DNA of 64,000 nt from Streptomyces venezuelae (lineage in GTDB: Bacteria > Actinomycetota > Actinomycetes > Streptomycetales > Streptomycetaceae), in assembly GCF_008642335.1 (NCBI RefSeq), contig NZ_CP029191.1, positions 5,890,001 through 5,954,000 on the forward strand. Reading direction: 5' to 3'. The notes beneath the pieces were generated by a model that worked only from the letters and a program-made list of their open reading frames with translations, had not been told where the DNA came from and made no database searches. Shown one piece after another: positions 7,793-15,945 of this stretch. The position numbers and the translations under genes are program-made. Each line of letters begins with the position of its first letter. Position 1 is the first letter of the stretch.

Positions 7793-9172
7793 TTAAAGCT
7801 TCGTCCACGCCTCCGTGAGCACCTGGCGCAGGATGCCCTCGATCTCGTCGAAGGTCTCCTGCGTGGAGATCAGCGGCGGGGCGAGCTGGACGACCGGGTC
7901 GCCGCGGTCGTCGGCACGGCAGTACAGGCCGTTGTCGTACAGCGCCTTGGAGAGGAAGCCGTACAGGACGCGCTCGGTCTCCTCGTCGTTGAACGTCTCC
8001 TTGGTGGCCTTGTCCTTCACGAGCTCGATGCCGTAGAAGAAGCCGTTGCCGCGGACGTCGCCGACGATCGGCAGGTCGAGCAGCTTGCTGAGGGTCTGGT
8101 GGAACGCGTCCTCGTTGTCGAGGACGTGCTGGTTGAGGCCCTCCTTCTCGAAGATGTCGAGGTTGGCTATGCCGACCGCGGCGGAGACGGGGTGGCCGCC
8201 GAAGGTGTAGCCGTGCAGGAAGGTGTTCTCGCCCTTGTAGAACGGCTCGGCGATGCGGTCCGAGATGATGCACGCGCCGATCGGGGAGTAGCCCGAGGTC
8301 ATGCCCTTGGCGCAGGTGATCATGTCCGGGACGTAGCCGAACTTGTCGCAGGCGAACATCGTGCCGAGGCGGCCGAAGGCACAGATGACCTCGTCGGAGA
8401 CGAGCAGCACGTCGTACTTGTCGCAGATCTCGCGCACCCGCTGGAAGTAGCCGGGCGGGGGCGGGAAGCAGCCGCCCGCGTTCTGCACCGGCTCCAGGAA
8501 GACGGCGGCGACCGTCTCCGGGCCCTCGAAGAGGATCTCCTGCTCGATCTGGTCGGCGGCCCAGCGGCCGAAGGCCTCGGGGTCGTCGCCGTGGATCGGG
8601 GCGCGGTAGATGTTGGTGTTCGGCACCTTGTGCGCGCCGGGGACCAGCGGCTCGAAGGGGGCCTTGAGGGCCGGCAGACCGGTGATGGACAGGGCGCCCT
8701 GCGGGGTGCCGTGATAGGCGACCGCGCGCGAGATGACCTTGTACTTCGTGTGGTTGCCGTTGAGCTTGTGGTACTGCTTCGCCAGCTTCCACGCGGTCTC
8801 GACGGCCTCGCCGCCGCCGGTGGTGAAGAAGACCTTGTTGAGGTCGCCCGGCGCGTAGTCGGCCAAACGCTCCGCCAGCTCGACGGCCTTCGGGTGGGCA
8901 TAGCTCCACACCGGGAAGAAGGCCAGCTCCTGCGCCTGCTTGTAGGCGGTCTCGGCGAGCTCGTGACGGCCGTGGCCCGCGTTGACGACGAAGAGGCCGG
9001 ACAGGCCGTCCAGGTACTTCTTGCCCTTGTCGTCGTAGATGTAGGTGCCCTCGCCACGCACGATGGTGGGGACGGGCGCGTTCTCGTACGACGACATGCG
9101 GGTGAAGTGCATCCACAGGTGGTCGTAGGCGGTCTGGCTGAGGTCCTTGCTCACGGCTATCGGGTTCCCCAC
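7793..9172 (-). CDS. Class III PLP aminotransferase, polyamine/aspartate aminotransferase family
   Basis: A 459-residue class III (omega) aminotransferase. The PLP site is complete: TTGGGEAVETAWKLAKQYH, the phosphate and ring contacts LLVSDEVICAFGR at about 257-268, and the Schiff-base Lys289 in TCAKGMTSG. Its place next to an AsnC regulator and an aminobutyraldehyde dehydrogenase, in a locus with polyamine importers, makes putrescine or a related diamine the likely amino donor, giving 4-aminobutyraldehyde. In S. coelicolor the syntenic gene (SCO5655, from memory) is placed in polyamine catabolism. ATG 9172 overlaps the regulator stop by 16 bases; GTG 9154, two bases after that stop, is an alternative. 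Confidence 0.88.
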   Translation of the reverse strand: MGNPIAVSKDLSQTAYDHLWMHFTRMSSYENAPVPTIVRGEGTYIYDDKGKKYLDGLSGLFVVNAGHGRHELAETAYKQAQELAFFPVWSYAHPKAVELAERLADYAPGDLNKVFFTTGGGEAVETAWKLAKQYHKLNGNHTKYKVISRAVAYHGTPQGALSITGLPALKAPFEPLVPGAHKVPNTNIYRAPIHGDDPEAFGRWAADQIEQEILFEGPETVAAVFLEPVQNAGGCFPPPPGYFQRVREICDKYDVLLVSDEVICAFGRLGTMFACDKFGYVPDMITCAKGMTSGYSPIGACIISDRIAEPFYKGENTFLHGYTFGGHPVSAAVGIANLDIFEKEGLNQHVLDNEDAFHQTLSKLLDLPIVGDVRGNGFFYGIELVKDKATKETFNDEETERVLYGFLSKALYDNGLYCRADDRGDPVVQLAPPLISTQETFDEIEGILRQVLTEAWTKL

Positions 9173-9702
9173 ATATAGGTCTGCTTCTTGAGCTTGAGGT
9201 AGACGAAGCTCTCGGTGGAGCGCACGCCGGGGAGGGCGCGGATGCGCTTGTTGATGACTTCGAGCAGGTGGTCGTCGTCTTCGCAGACGATCTCCACGAG
9301 GAGGTCGTGCGAGCCCGCGGTCATCACCACGTACTCGGCCTCCGGCATGGCGGCCACGGCGTCCGCGACCGGGTCCACATCGCCCTCGACGTCGATGCCG
9401 ACCATCGCCTGCCTGCGGAAGCCCACGGTGAGCGGGTCCGTGACGGCGACGATCTGCATGACGCCCTGATCGAGCAGCTTCTGGACGCGTTGGCGCACGG
9501 CCGCCTCGGAGAGGCCCACGGCCTTGCCGATGGCGGCGTACGGACGGCGTCCGTCCTCCTGGAGCTGTTCGATGATCGCCAGAGATACGGCGTCCACGGG
9601 AGGGGTGCCGTTCCCACTGCCGCTTCCGCCAGGGTTTCCGGTGCGGGAGCTGCGAGGGGTGCTGGGGTCTGCGCTGCGACTGGCCACAGGCTCACTGTGC
9701 AC
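9157..9702 (-). CDS. Lrp/AsnC family transcriptional regulator (EpuRI-like)
   Basis: A 181-residue regulator. A Ser/Gly/Pro-rich leader of about 33 residues is followed by an AsnC helix-turn-helix (VSLAIIEQLQEDGRRPYAAIG, then LSEAAVRQRVQKLLDQGV) and a RAM ligand-binding domain ending KKQTYMWGTR. It lies immediately upstream of the aminotransferase in the same direction and divergent from the aldehyde dehydrogenase, the normal position for a local regulator. In S. coelicolor the regulator at this locus (SCO5656) has been reported as EpuRI, which represses the gamma-glutamylpolyamine synthetase gene glnA3; equating the two here rests on gene order. A polyamine or its product is the likely effector. 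Confidence 0.88.
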   Translation of the reverse strand: MHSEPVASRSADPSTPRSSRTGNPGGSGSGNGTPPVDAVSLAIIEQLQEDGRRPYAAIGKAVGLSEAAVRQRVQKLLDQGVMQIVAVTDPLTVGFRRQAMVGIDVEGDVDPVADAVAAMPEAEYVVMTAGSHDLLVEIVCEDDDHLLEVINKRIRALPGVRSTESFVYLKLKKQTYMWGTR

Positions 9703-9867
9703 GACGTCTCGTCACTTCCGCAAGCCTCGATCGATGAAATTCGTTGTCTGAGACTCGGATACTCACGGATTCCGCAGTTCTGGGCAGCTGGGTATGTTGA
9801 AAGCGTCGGTGCAGCGACTAGGGTGGGTGTCTCATCCACTGGACATCTGACTTGGAGGGCCGCGGAA
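9703..9867. promoter_or_regulatory. Divergent control region between the AsnC regulator and aldehyde dehydrogenase
   Basis: This 165-base gap separates two divergent starts and is relatively AT-rich in its middle (around 9725-9800), as expected for promoters and an AsnC-family operator. A Shine-Dalgarno GGAGG at 9854-9858 serves the GTG at 9868. No strong palindrome was found, so operator boundaries are not assigned. Confidence 0.45.
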
Positions 9868-11307
9868 GTGACCACCGAGCTGCGCCGTCTGCGCAACTAC
9901 ATCAACGGAGAATTCCGGGACGCGGCCGACGGACGGACCACCGAGGTCATCAACCCGGCGACCGGCGAGGCCTACGCGACGGCGCCGCTGTCCGGCCAGG
10001 CCGACGTGGACGCCGCGATGAAGGCCGCCGCCGACGCGTTCCCCGCCTGGCGCGACCTCACCCCCGCCGAGCGGCAGAAGGCCCTGCTCAAGATCGCCGA
10101 CGCGTTCGAGGAGCGGGCCGAGGACCTCATCGCCGCCGAGGTCGAGAACACGGGCAAGCCGACCGGGCTCACGCGGTCCGAGGAGATCCCGCCCATGGTC
10201 GACCAGATCCGCTTCTTCGCGGGCGCGGCCCGGATGCTCGAAGGGCGCGCCGCGGGCGAGTACATGGAGGGCCTGACCTCCATCATCCGCCGCGAGCCGA
10301 TCGGCGTCTGCGCGCAGGTCGCGCCGTGGAACTACCCGATGATGATGGCCGTCTGGAAGTTCGCCCCGGCGCTCGCGGCCGGCAACACGGTCGTGCTCAA
10401 GCCGTCCGACACGACCCCCGCGTCGACCGTCCTGATGGCCGAGATCATCGGCTCCATCGTGCCGCCCGGCGTCTTCAACGTCGTCACGGGCGACCGCGAC
10501 ACCGGCCGTGCCATGGTCGAGCACCCCACCCCGGCGATGGCGTCCATCACCGGTTCGGTGCGCGCGGGCATGCAGGTCGCCGAGTCCGCCTCCAAGGACC
10601 TCAAGCGCGTCCACCTGGAGCTCGGCGGCAAGGCCCCGGTCGTCGTGTTCGAGGACACCGACATCGCCAAGGCCGTCGAGGACATCTCCATGGCGGGCTT
10701 CTTCAACGCGGGCCAGGACTGTACGGCCGCCACGCGCGTGCTCGTCCACGAGTCCATCCACGACGACTTCGTGACCGCGCTCGCCAAGGCGGCCGCCGAC
10801 ACGAAGACCGGGCAGCCGGACGACGAGGACGTGCTCTACGGCCCGCTGAACAACGCCAACCAGCTGAAGCAGGTCTCCGGCTTCATCGACCGCCTCCCGG
10901 CGCACGCCAAGGTCGAGGCCGGCGGCCAGCGGGTCGGCGAGAAGGGCTACTTCTACGCCCCGACCGTCGTCTCCGGCCTCAAGCAGGACGACGAGATCAT
11001 CCAGAACGAGGTCTTCGGCCCGGTCATCACCGTCCAGTCCTTCACGGACGAGGCGCAGGCCGTGGAGTACGCGAACGGCGTCGAGTACGCGCTCGCCTCC
11101 TCCGTCTGGACGAAGGACCACGCGCGCGCGATGCGCATGTCCAAGGTCCTCGACTTCGGCTGCGTCTGGATCAACACGCACATCCCGCTGGTCGCGGAGA
11201 TGCCGCACGGCGGCTTCAAGAAGTCCGGCTACGGCAAGGACCTCTCGGCGTACGGCTTCGACGACTACACGCGCATCAAGCACGTGATGACGTCGATCGA
11301 GGGCTAG
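9868..11307 (+). CDS. Gamma-aminobutyraldehyde dehydrogenase (ALDH family)
   Basis: A 479-residue NAD(P)-dependent aldehyde dehydrogenase. Visible motifs are the N-terminal YINGEF, the cofactor segment PWNYPMMMAVWKFAPALAAGN, catalytic Glu251 in LELGGKAP, and catalytic Cys285 in AGQDCTAATR. The GQDCTAATR form and the C-terminal EMPHGGFKKSGYGKDLS are typical of betaine/aminobutyraldehyde-type enzymes. It should oxidise 4-aminobutyraldehyde, or its gamma-glutamyl form, to the acid that leads to GABA. GTG 9868 is chosen because GGAGG sits ten bases upstream; longer upstream open frame has no homology-like content. A paralogue lies at 28055-29557. Confidence 0.87.
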   Translation: MTTELRRLRNYINGEFRDAADGRTTEVINPATGEAYATAPLSGQADVDAAMKAAADAFPAWRDLTPAERQKALLKIADAFEERAEDLIAAEVENTGKPTGLTRSEEIPPMVDQIRFFAGAARMLEGRAAGEYMEGLTSIIRREPIGVCAQVAPWNYPMMMAVWKFAPALAAGNTVVLKPSDTTPASTVLMAEIIGSIVPPGVFNVVTGDRDTGRAMVEHPTPAMASITGSVRAGMQVAESASKDLKRVHLELGGKAPVVVFEDTDIAKAVEDISMAGFFNAGQDCTAATRVLVHESIHDDFVTALAKAAADTKTGQPDDEDVLYGPLNNANQLKQVSGFIDRLPAHAKVEAGGQRVGEKGYFYAPTVVSGLKQDDEIIQNEVFGPVITVQSFTDEAQAVEYANGVEYALASSVWTKDHARAMRMSKVLDFGCVWINTHIPLVAEMPHGGFKKSGYGKDLSAYGFDDYTRIKHVMTSIEG

Positions 11308-11346
11308 TACCGCTCCGGCCTCGGTTTTATTGAGGTGACCGGCCGA

Positions 11347-11382
11347 GCCGCCCCCGCGTACCGTTGCGTACGCGGGGGCGGC
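11347..11382 (+). terminator. Perfect 15-bp stem-loop after the aldehyde dehydrogenase gene
   Basis: The arms at 11347-11361 and 11368-11382 are exact reverse complements around a 6-base loop, 39 bases after the stop codon. A pyrimidine-rich stretch (ttccttctttctcttctct) follows. It probably ends the dehydrogenase transcript before the RING-protein gene. Confidence 0.8.
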
Positions 11383-11478
11383 TCCGCGGTGTGCTTCCTT
11401 CTTTCTCTTCTCTGCAAAAGATCCGTAGCGCACCCACTCCCCGCCCCCGCTTTTTCTCTGCACCACGGGGTGGGACCT

Positions 11479-14115
11479 ATGACGACGACAGCGATGACCG
11501 ACGACCTGCTGGGCCTGCTGCTCCGCCGCCGACAGAGCGTGTACGTCCCCGAGGGCTCTGTCCCTGAGGGCCCCGTCCCTGAGGGCTCCGGACCGTCCGC
11601 CGTGACCGAGGCCGGCGTCGTCGTCCTCGAAGCCGAACTCGCCGACCGCGGGCACCTGCTGACCGCCCCGCTGCGCCGCGCGCTGACCGCGCTGTCCGCC
11701 CACGACCTCGCGACGACCGGGCGCAAGCTGCTCGCCGACGTCGACGCCCTGATGGGCTCCGACCGGCACCACGCCCCGCTGTTCGCCCGGTTCCCCGCCG
11801 AGACCGCCACTCAGCCGGCGTACGAGCGGTACACCACCGTCATCGCCGAGTACCTCGCCGCCCAGCCGCACCAGCCCTGCATGAACTGCGCGGGCACCAA
11901 GGCGAGCGTGCGGGCGCTCGACCCGTGCGCCCACCTCCTGTGCGACGACTGCCTCGGCGCGAAGATCGTCCCCTGGAACTGCTGCGACCAGTGCTGCGAG
12001 TGGTACGAGTGCCCGATCTGCGACAAGCGCTACGAGACCGAAGGACCCCTCGACCCCTGGCTCGACACCGGCGCCGGCCGGGGCGGTGACGGCGGCCCCG
12101 TCCTGCGCGCCCTCTCCCTCGGCGCGCCCGGCGACGCCGCCGCCGAACTCGCCGCGCTGCTCGCCCGCCGCACGCCCCTGAACCCGCGGGACCACGACGA
12201 CCTCGTCCTCCTCCTCGGCCACCTCGACCCGGCCGCCGCCGCGGACTGGCTGCCGGCCGCCATCCCGCTGCGCGAGAGCAAGGCACTCGCCCTCGCGCCG
12301 CTCCTCGACCTGCCCGACGTGCGCCCGCTGATCGGGCGGTACGCGGACACGGCCACCGACGTGCTGCGCATCCTCGTCGTACGCTCCGGGGGCGACCCCG
12401 ACCTGCTCGAACTCCCGCGCCTGCGCGGTCTGCCGCGTCCCGTGCGCCGCGAACTCCTCACCCTGCTCGACGGGTTCGACTTCCGGCGTCTCGCGGAGGA
12501 CATGGCACGCCACCCGCGCGCGTGGAAGCGCGTCGGTGAAATCCTGCACCCCTTCGAGCACGCCCACCGCCACGCGCGCGTGGCACTCGCCTTCGCCGCC
12601 CTGCGCGGCACGCGCGTGCGGGACGGCGCGCTCGGAGAGGTCCTGCTCGCCGAGGCCGCCCGGCACGACGACGTCCGCCTCGCGGGCGACCGGCTGCACG
12701 TCGTCACCTGGCAGGCGCGCGTCGAGGAGGCGCTCGGCCGCTGGGACGTCGAGGCCGCGGTGCGCCTGCTGCGCGAGCGCCCCGGCGAACTCCTGCGCCG
12801 CCTCGACCTGCTCCTGGCCCGCTCCGGCTCGGCGACGCTTCCCGACACCGTCGGCGAGGCGCTCGCCGACGCCCTGCCGCGCTCCGGCCCCGGGCCGCTG
12901 CTCGGCGCGTACGGCCGCATGAAGGTCCGTGCCGTGCCGGGGCACCGCCGCGTCTTCTTCCCGCGCGGCCGCGTCACCAAGGCGTACGCGGTCGAGGACC
13001 ACCGGCCGCCGCTGCCCGCCCGGGTGGCGGGGCGCGCCGGTGAGCTCATCGAGGCCGAGGCGGTGCGACGCCTCGCGGAGCGCGACGGCGAGCGGTACGA
13101 CGTGGCCGTCCTGGACGCCGCCCTCGCCGACCTGCCCCTGCCCTTCGCCGAGCGGGCGTCGGCCGCCTCGCTGGTCGCCGTGCCGCGCGGCAGCTCCCTG
13201 CCCATGCCGGAGGACAGCGAGACCGTCCGCCTCTTCCTGCACTGGACGCAGCCCAAGGGCGTACGCGTCGACCTCGACCTGTCCGTCGCGCTCTACGACG
13301 ACCTGTGGCGCTTCATCGGCCTGTGCGACTACACGCGCCTTGAGTACGCGGGCGGCGCCGCACGCCACTCCGGGGACCTGACCTCCGCGCCCGCACCGCA
13401 GGGCGCCACCGAGTACCTGGACCTCGACCTGCCGCGGCTCGCGAACACCGGGGTGCGGTTCGTGGTGCCCGCGGTGTTCTCGTACAACGACATCCCCTTC
13501 GATGAACTCCCCGACGCCTTCACGGGGTTCATGGCGGTCAAGGGCAAGGAGCGGGCCGTCTACGACCCGCGCGCCGTCCGGCAGCGCTTCGACCTCGCGG
13601 GCGACGCGAAGCTGACCGTGCCCATGATCGTCGACCTGCGGACGCGCCATGCCTGGTGGACGGACGTCACCCTCGCCACGACGGGCACCCACCACGCCGT
13701 GTGGGGGTACCGGAAGCAGATCGGCCGCATGGGCAACGACCTGCTCGACACCTTCCAGCCGCGCGGCCGCGCCACGCTGTGGGACCTGGCCTGCTGGACG
13801 GCGGCGGCCCGCACCGACGGAGACGTGTACGTGCGCGGCCGCGGCCACGTCCTGTGGGGCTACCGCCGTGCGGAGGGCGAGCCGCGCGCCGACTTCGCGC
13901 TGCGCATACGGGACGGCTGGGAGCCGGACGCGCTGCGCGCGGAGGCGGAGTTGACGGACCGGACCGCCCTGCTGGCGCTGCTGCACGGCGACCTGCCGGG
14001 CGCGCGGGACGCGGCGTCCGGCACGGCGTACCGCCTCTACCCGGGGCCGGTCGACGAGGGGGCGCTGGAGCGGGTCACCGCGGGCGACCTGGCGGGGTGG
14101 CTGGAGCCCGCGTGA
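11479..14115 (+). CDS. MXAN_6230/SCO0854 family RING-domain protein
   Basis: An 878-residue protein. At about residues 133-185 it has a cysteine/histidine cluster in RING order: CMNC, then PCAHLLCDDC, then CDQCCEWYECPIC. This is a zinc-binding RING-type finger, a fold best known from eukaryotic ubiquitin ligases, in a known bacterial family found in myxobacteria and streptomycetes. The rest is Leu/Arg/Asp-rich, apparently helical, with no catalytic motif I can name. The C-terminal half contains a possible TerD-like stretch (FLHWTQPKGVRVDLDLSVALYDD, then YTRLEYAGGA), so a tellurium-resistance-type domain is possible. ATG 11479 is chosen; the frame stays open 144 bases upstream. A PEG-type repeat (PEGSVPEGPVPEGS) lies near residues 24-37. 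Cellular role unknown. Confidence 0.8.
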   Translation: MTTTAMTDDLLGLLLRRRQSVYVPEGSVPEGPVPEGSGPSAVTEAGVVVLEAELADRGHLLTAPLRRALTALSAHDLATTGRKLLADVDALMGSDRHHAPLFARFPAETATQPAYERYTTVIAEYLAAQPHQPCMNCAGTKASVRALDPCAHLLCDDCLGAKIVPWNCCDQCCEWYECPICDKRYETEGPLDPWLDTGAGRGGDGGPVLRALSLGAPGDAAAELAALLARRTPLNPRDHDDLVLLLGHLDPAAAADWLPAAIPLRESKALALAPLLDLPDVRPLIGRYADTATDVLRILVVRSGGDPDLLELPRLRGLPRPVRRELLTLLDGFDFRRLAEDMARHPRAWKRVGEILHPFEHAHRHARVALAFAALRGTRVRDGALGEVLLAEAARHDDVRLAGDRLHVVTWQARVEEALGRWDVEAAVRLLRERPGELLRRLDLLLARSGSATLPDTVGEALADALPRSGPGPLLGAYGRMKVRAVPGHRRVFFPRGRVTKAYAVEDHRPPLPARVAGRAGELIEAEAVRRLAERDGERYDVAVLDAALADLPLPFAERASAASLVAVPRGSSLPMPEDSETVRLFLHWTQPKGVRVDLDLSVALYDDLWRFIGLCDYTRLEYAGGAARHSGDLTSAPAPQGATEYLDLDLPRLANTGVRFVVPAVFSYNDIPFDELPDAFTGFMAVKGKERAVYDPRAVRQRFDLAGDAKLTVPMIVDLRTRHAWWTDVTLATTGTHHAVWGYRKQIGRMGNDLLDTFQPRGRATLWDLACWTAAARTDGDVYVRGRGHVLWGYRRAEGEPRADFALRIRDGWEPDALRAEAELTDRTALLALLHGDLPGARDAASGTAYRLYPGPVDEGALERVTAGDLAGWLEPA

Positions 14116-14220
14116 CGTACGCGTTCGTGTCGCGGTGATCGACAAGGTGTCGGCTCCTCGGGGCGGGGCTCGACGCTGCGTCCATTGCCGCGCCGCCGAG
14201 CGGAGGCGCATGCTGCCGGG

Positions 14221-15438
14221 GTGCGAGCGAACCCCATGACCTCCTCCGTGTCCCGGTCCCGGACCTCCTCCGTGTCCCGCCGTTCCCTGCTCCGCGTCCT
14301 GGGCGGCGGTGCGGCCGTCGGCACGCTCGCCGGATGCGGGGTGCCGGCCGCGTACATCGAGCCGGGGGAGCGGGCGGCGGCGAGCGACCGCTCGCGCAGG
14401 GACAGGGCGCTGACCTTCGCCAACTGGCCGCTGTACATCGACACCGACGACAACGACAAGACGAAGCGCCCCTCGCTGGACGCCTTCGAGAAGCGGACCG
14501 GCATCGACGTCCGCTACACGGAGGAGATCAACGACAACGACGAGTTCTTCGGCAAGATCAGCCCGTCCCTGATGAACCACCAGGAGACCGGCCGCGACCT
14601 CATCGTCATCAGCGACTGGATGTGCGCACGCTTCGTGCGGCTCGGCTGGGTCCAGGAGATGGACCGCGCCCGGCAGCCCAACGTCACCAAGTACCTCGAC
14701 CCGCTCCTGCGCTCGCCGCACTTCGACCCGGGCCGCAAGTACACGGTCCCCTGGCAGTCGGGCATCACCGGCATCGCGTACAACAAGCGCAAGGTCGGCC
14801 GCGAGATCAAGCAGGTCTCCGACCTGTGGGCGGACGACCTCAAGGGCCGCGTCACCCTCCTCTCCGGCCTCGACGAGGCGTTCGCGCTGCTCCTCCAGGG
14901 CGACGGCGTCGACATCAGGAAGTGGACCGCGGACGACTTCCACCGGATGTGCGACAAGGTCGAGAAGATGGTGAACAGCCATCACATCCGCCGCTTCACC
15001 GGCAACGACTACATCAAGGACCTCTCCAGCGGCGACGTCCTCGCCTGCCAGGCCTACAGCGGCGACGTCATCCAGCTCCAGGCGGACGACCCCGACATCG
15101 AGTTCGTCGTCCCCGAGGAGGGCGCGGAGCTGTGGGCGGAGTCCCTGATGGTCCCCAACCTGGCCCGCCACAAGCAGAACGCCGAACGGCTCGTCGACTA
15201 CTACTACGAGCCCGAGGTCGCCGCGGAACTCGCCGCCTGGGTCAACTACGTCTGCCCCGTCCCGGCCGCCCGCGACATCCTCGCCTCCTCCAAGGACAAG
15301 GAACTCGCCGCCCTCGCCGAGGACCCACTGATCTTCCCCGACGACGCGATGCGCGAGCGGCTCGTCATCGCACGCGACATCACATCGAAGGAACGCACGG
15401 AGTTCGCGAAGCGGTGGAACGCGTTGGCGGGGCTGTAG
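14221..15438 (+). CDS. Polyamine ABC transporter substrate-binding lipoprotein (PotD-like, copy 1)
   Basis: A solute-binding protein of about 405 residues. Its export signal combines a twin-arginine (SRRSLL) with a lipobox (LAGC), so it is a Tat-exported lipoprotein. The mature part opens with ALTFANWPLYID and contains YTEEINDNDEFFGKI, as in PotD/spermidine-putrescine binding proteins, and ends with the family's YYYEPEVAAELAAWVNYVCPV region. No permease or ATPase gene is adjacent, so it may serve the PotABC set at 31-34 kb, which has its own close paralogue of this protein. GTG 14221 has GGAGG 14 bases upstream; ATG 14236 is an alternative start. Confidence 0.85.
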   Translation: MRANPMTSSVSRSRTSSVSRRSLLRVLGGGAAVGTLAGCGVPAAYIEPGERAAASDRSRRDRALTFANWPLYIDTDDNDKTKRPSLDAFEKRTGIDVRYTEEINDNDEFFGKISPSLMNHQETGRDLIVISDWMCARFVRLGWVQEMDRARQPNVTKYLDPLLRSPHFDPGRKYTVPWQSGITGIAYNKRKVGREIKQVSDLWADDLKGRVTLLSGLDEAFALLLQGDGVDIRKWTADDFHRMCDKVEKMVNSHHIRRFTGNDYIKDLSSGDVLACQAYSGDVIQLQADDPDIEFVVPEEGAELWAESLMVPNLARHKQNAERLVDYYYEPEVAAELAAWVNYVCPVPAARDILASSKDKELAALAEDPLIFPDDAMRERLVIARDITSKERTEFAKRWNALAGL

Positions 15439-15450
15439 CCGCTCCGGTGG

Positions 15451-15918
15451 TCAGCCGCGGCGGCGGCGCAGGGCGGTGCGGGCGTTCTCGACCGCGTACG
15501 TGATGTTCAGCCGCCAGGTCGCCAGCTTGTCCTCCACCTTCGATGCGACCGTCCGCCACTTGAACCAGAGCGGCAGGTCCCGGAACGGCACGTAGTCGAG
15601 GGTGTCGTCGACGGCGGTCGCCGCGATGCCGCGATGCCCCTCCGCGCGAAGCGCGGCGAACAGCTCCGGGGTGAGTGCGCCATGGACGCGAGCAGCAGTG
15701 CCCGCAGCGGTGTATGCGAATCCCCGCTGGCCGGGGTCCGACAACCGCATGGCTCGGATGATGCGCGGGGAAACTTCACCGAGTGTGCAGTTGAAGGCCA
15801 AGCCGATGGCTGCCGTACCGAGACGGCTCTCACCGCGCTCGTACGCCGCGTCCCACTCGGCGGGGTCGTCGATGCCCAGCAGGCCTTCGCCGGTTTCCCA
15901 GTTCCACTCGGCCGCCAT
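15451..15918 (-). CDS. Hypothetical protein, candidate immunity protein for the Rhs toxin
   Basis: A 155-residue soluble, acidic-to-neutral protein with no signal or membrane segment. The middle (SDPGQRGFAYTAAGTAARVHGALTPELFAAL) reads like paired helices of a HEAT-like repeat. It lies 27 bases downstream of the toxin gene stop, on the same strand, with a good ribosome site (AAGGAAAGAGG) before ATG 15918. Position and size are those of an immunity gene paired with a polymorphic toxin. I do not recognise the family from sequence, so the role is inferred from context only. Confidence 0.6.
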   Translation of the reverse strand: MAAEWNWETGEGLLGIDDPAEWDAAYERGESRLGTAAIGLAFNCTLGEVSPRIIRAMRLSDPGQRGFAYTAAGTAARVHGALTPELFAALRAEGHRGIAATAVDDTLDYVPFRDLPLWFKWRTVASKVEDKLATWRLNITYAVENARTALRRRRG

Positions 15919-15945
15919 GGCCTCTTTCCTTCCATTGCCCGCCCG

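Noticed and set aside
9832..15171. Very long open frame on the minus strand (about 1780 codons)
   Set aside because: It runs antisense to an aldehyde dehydrogenase, the RING protein and a PotD gene with recognised domains; high GC keeps non-coding frames open. Its translation is Val/Arg/Gly-rich with no domain.
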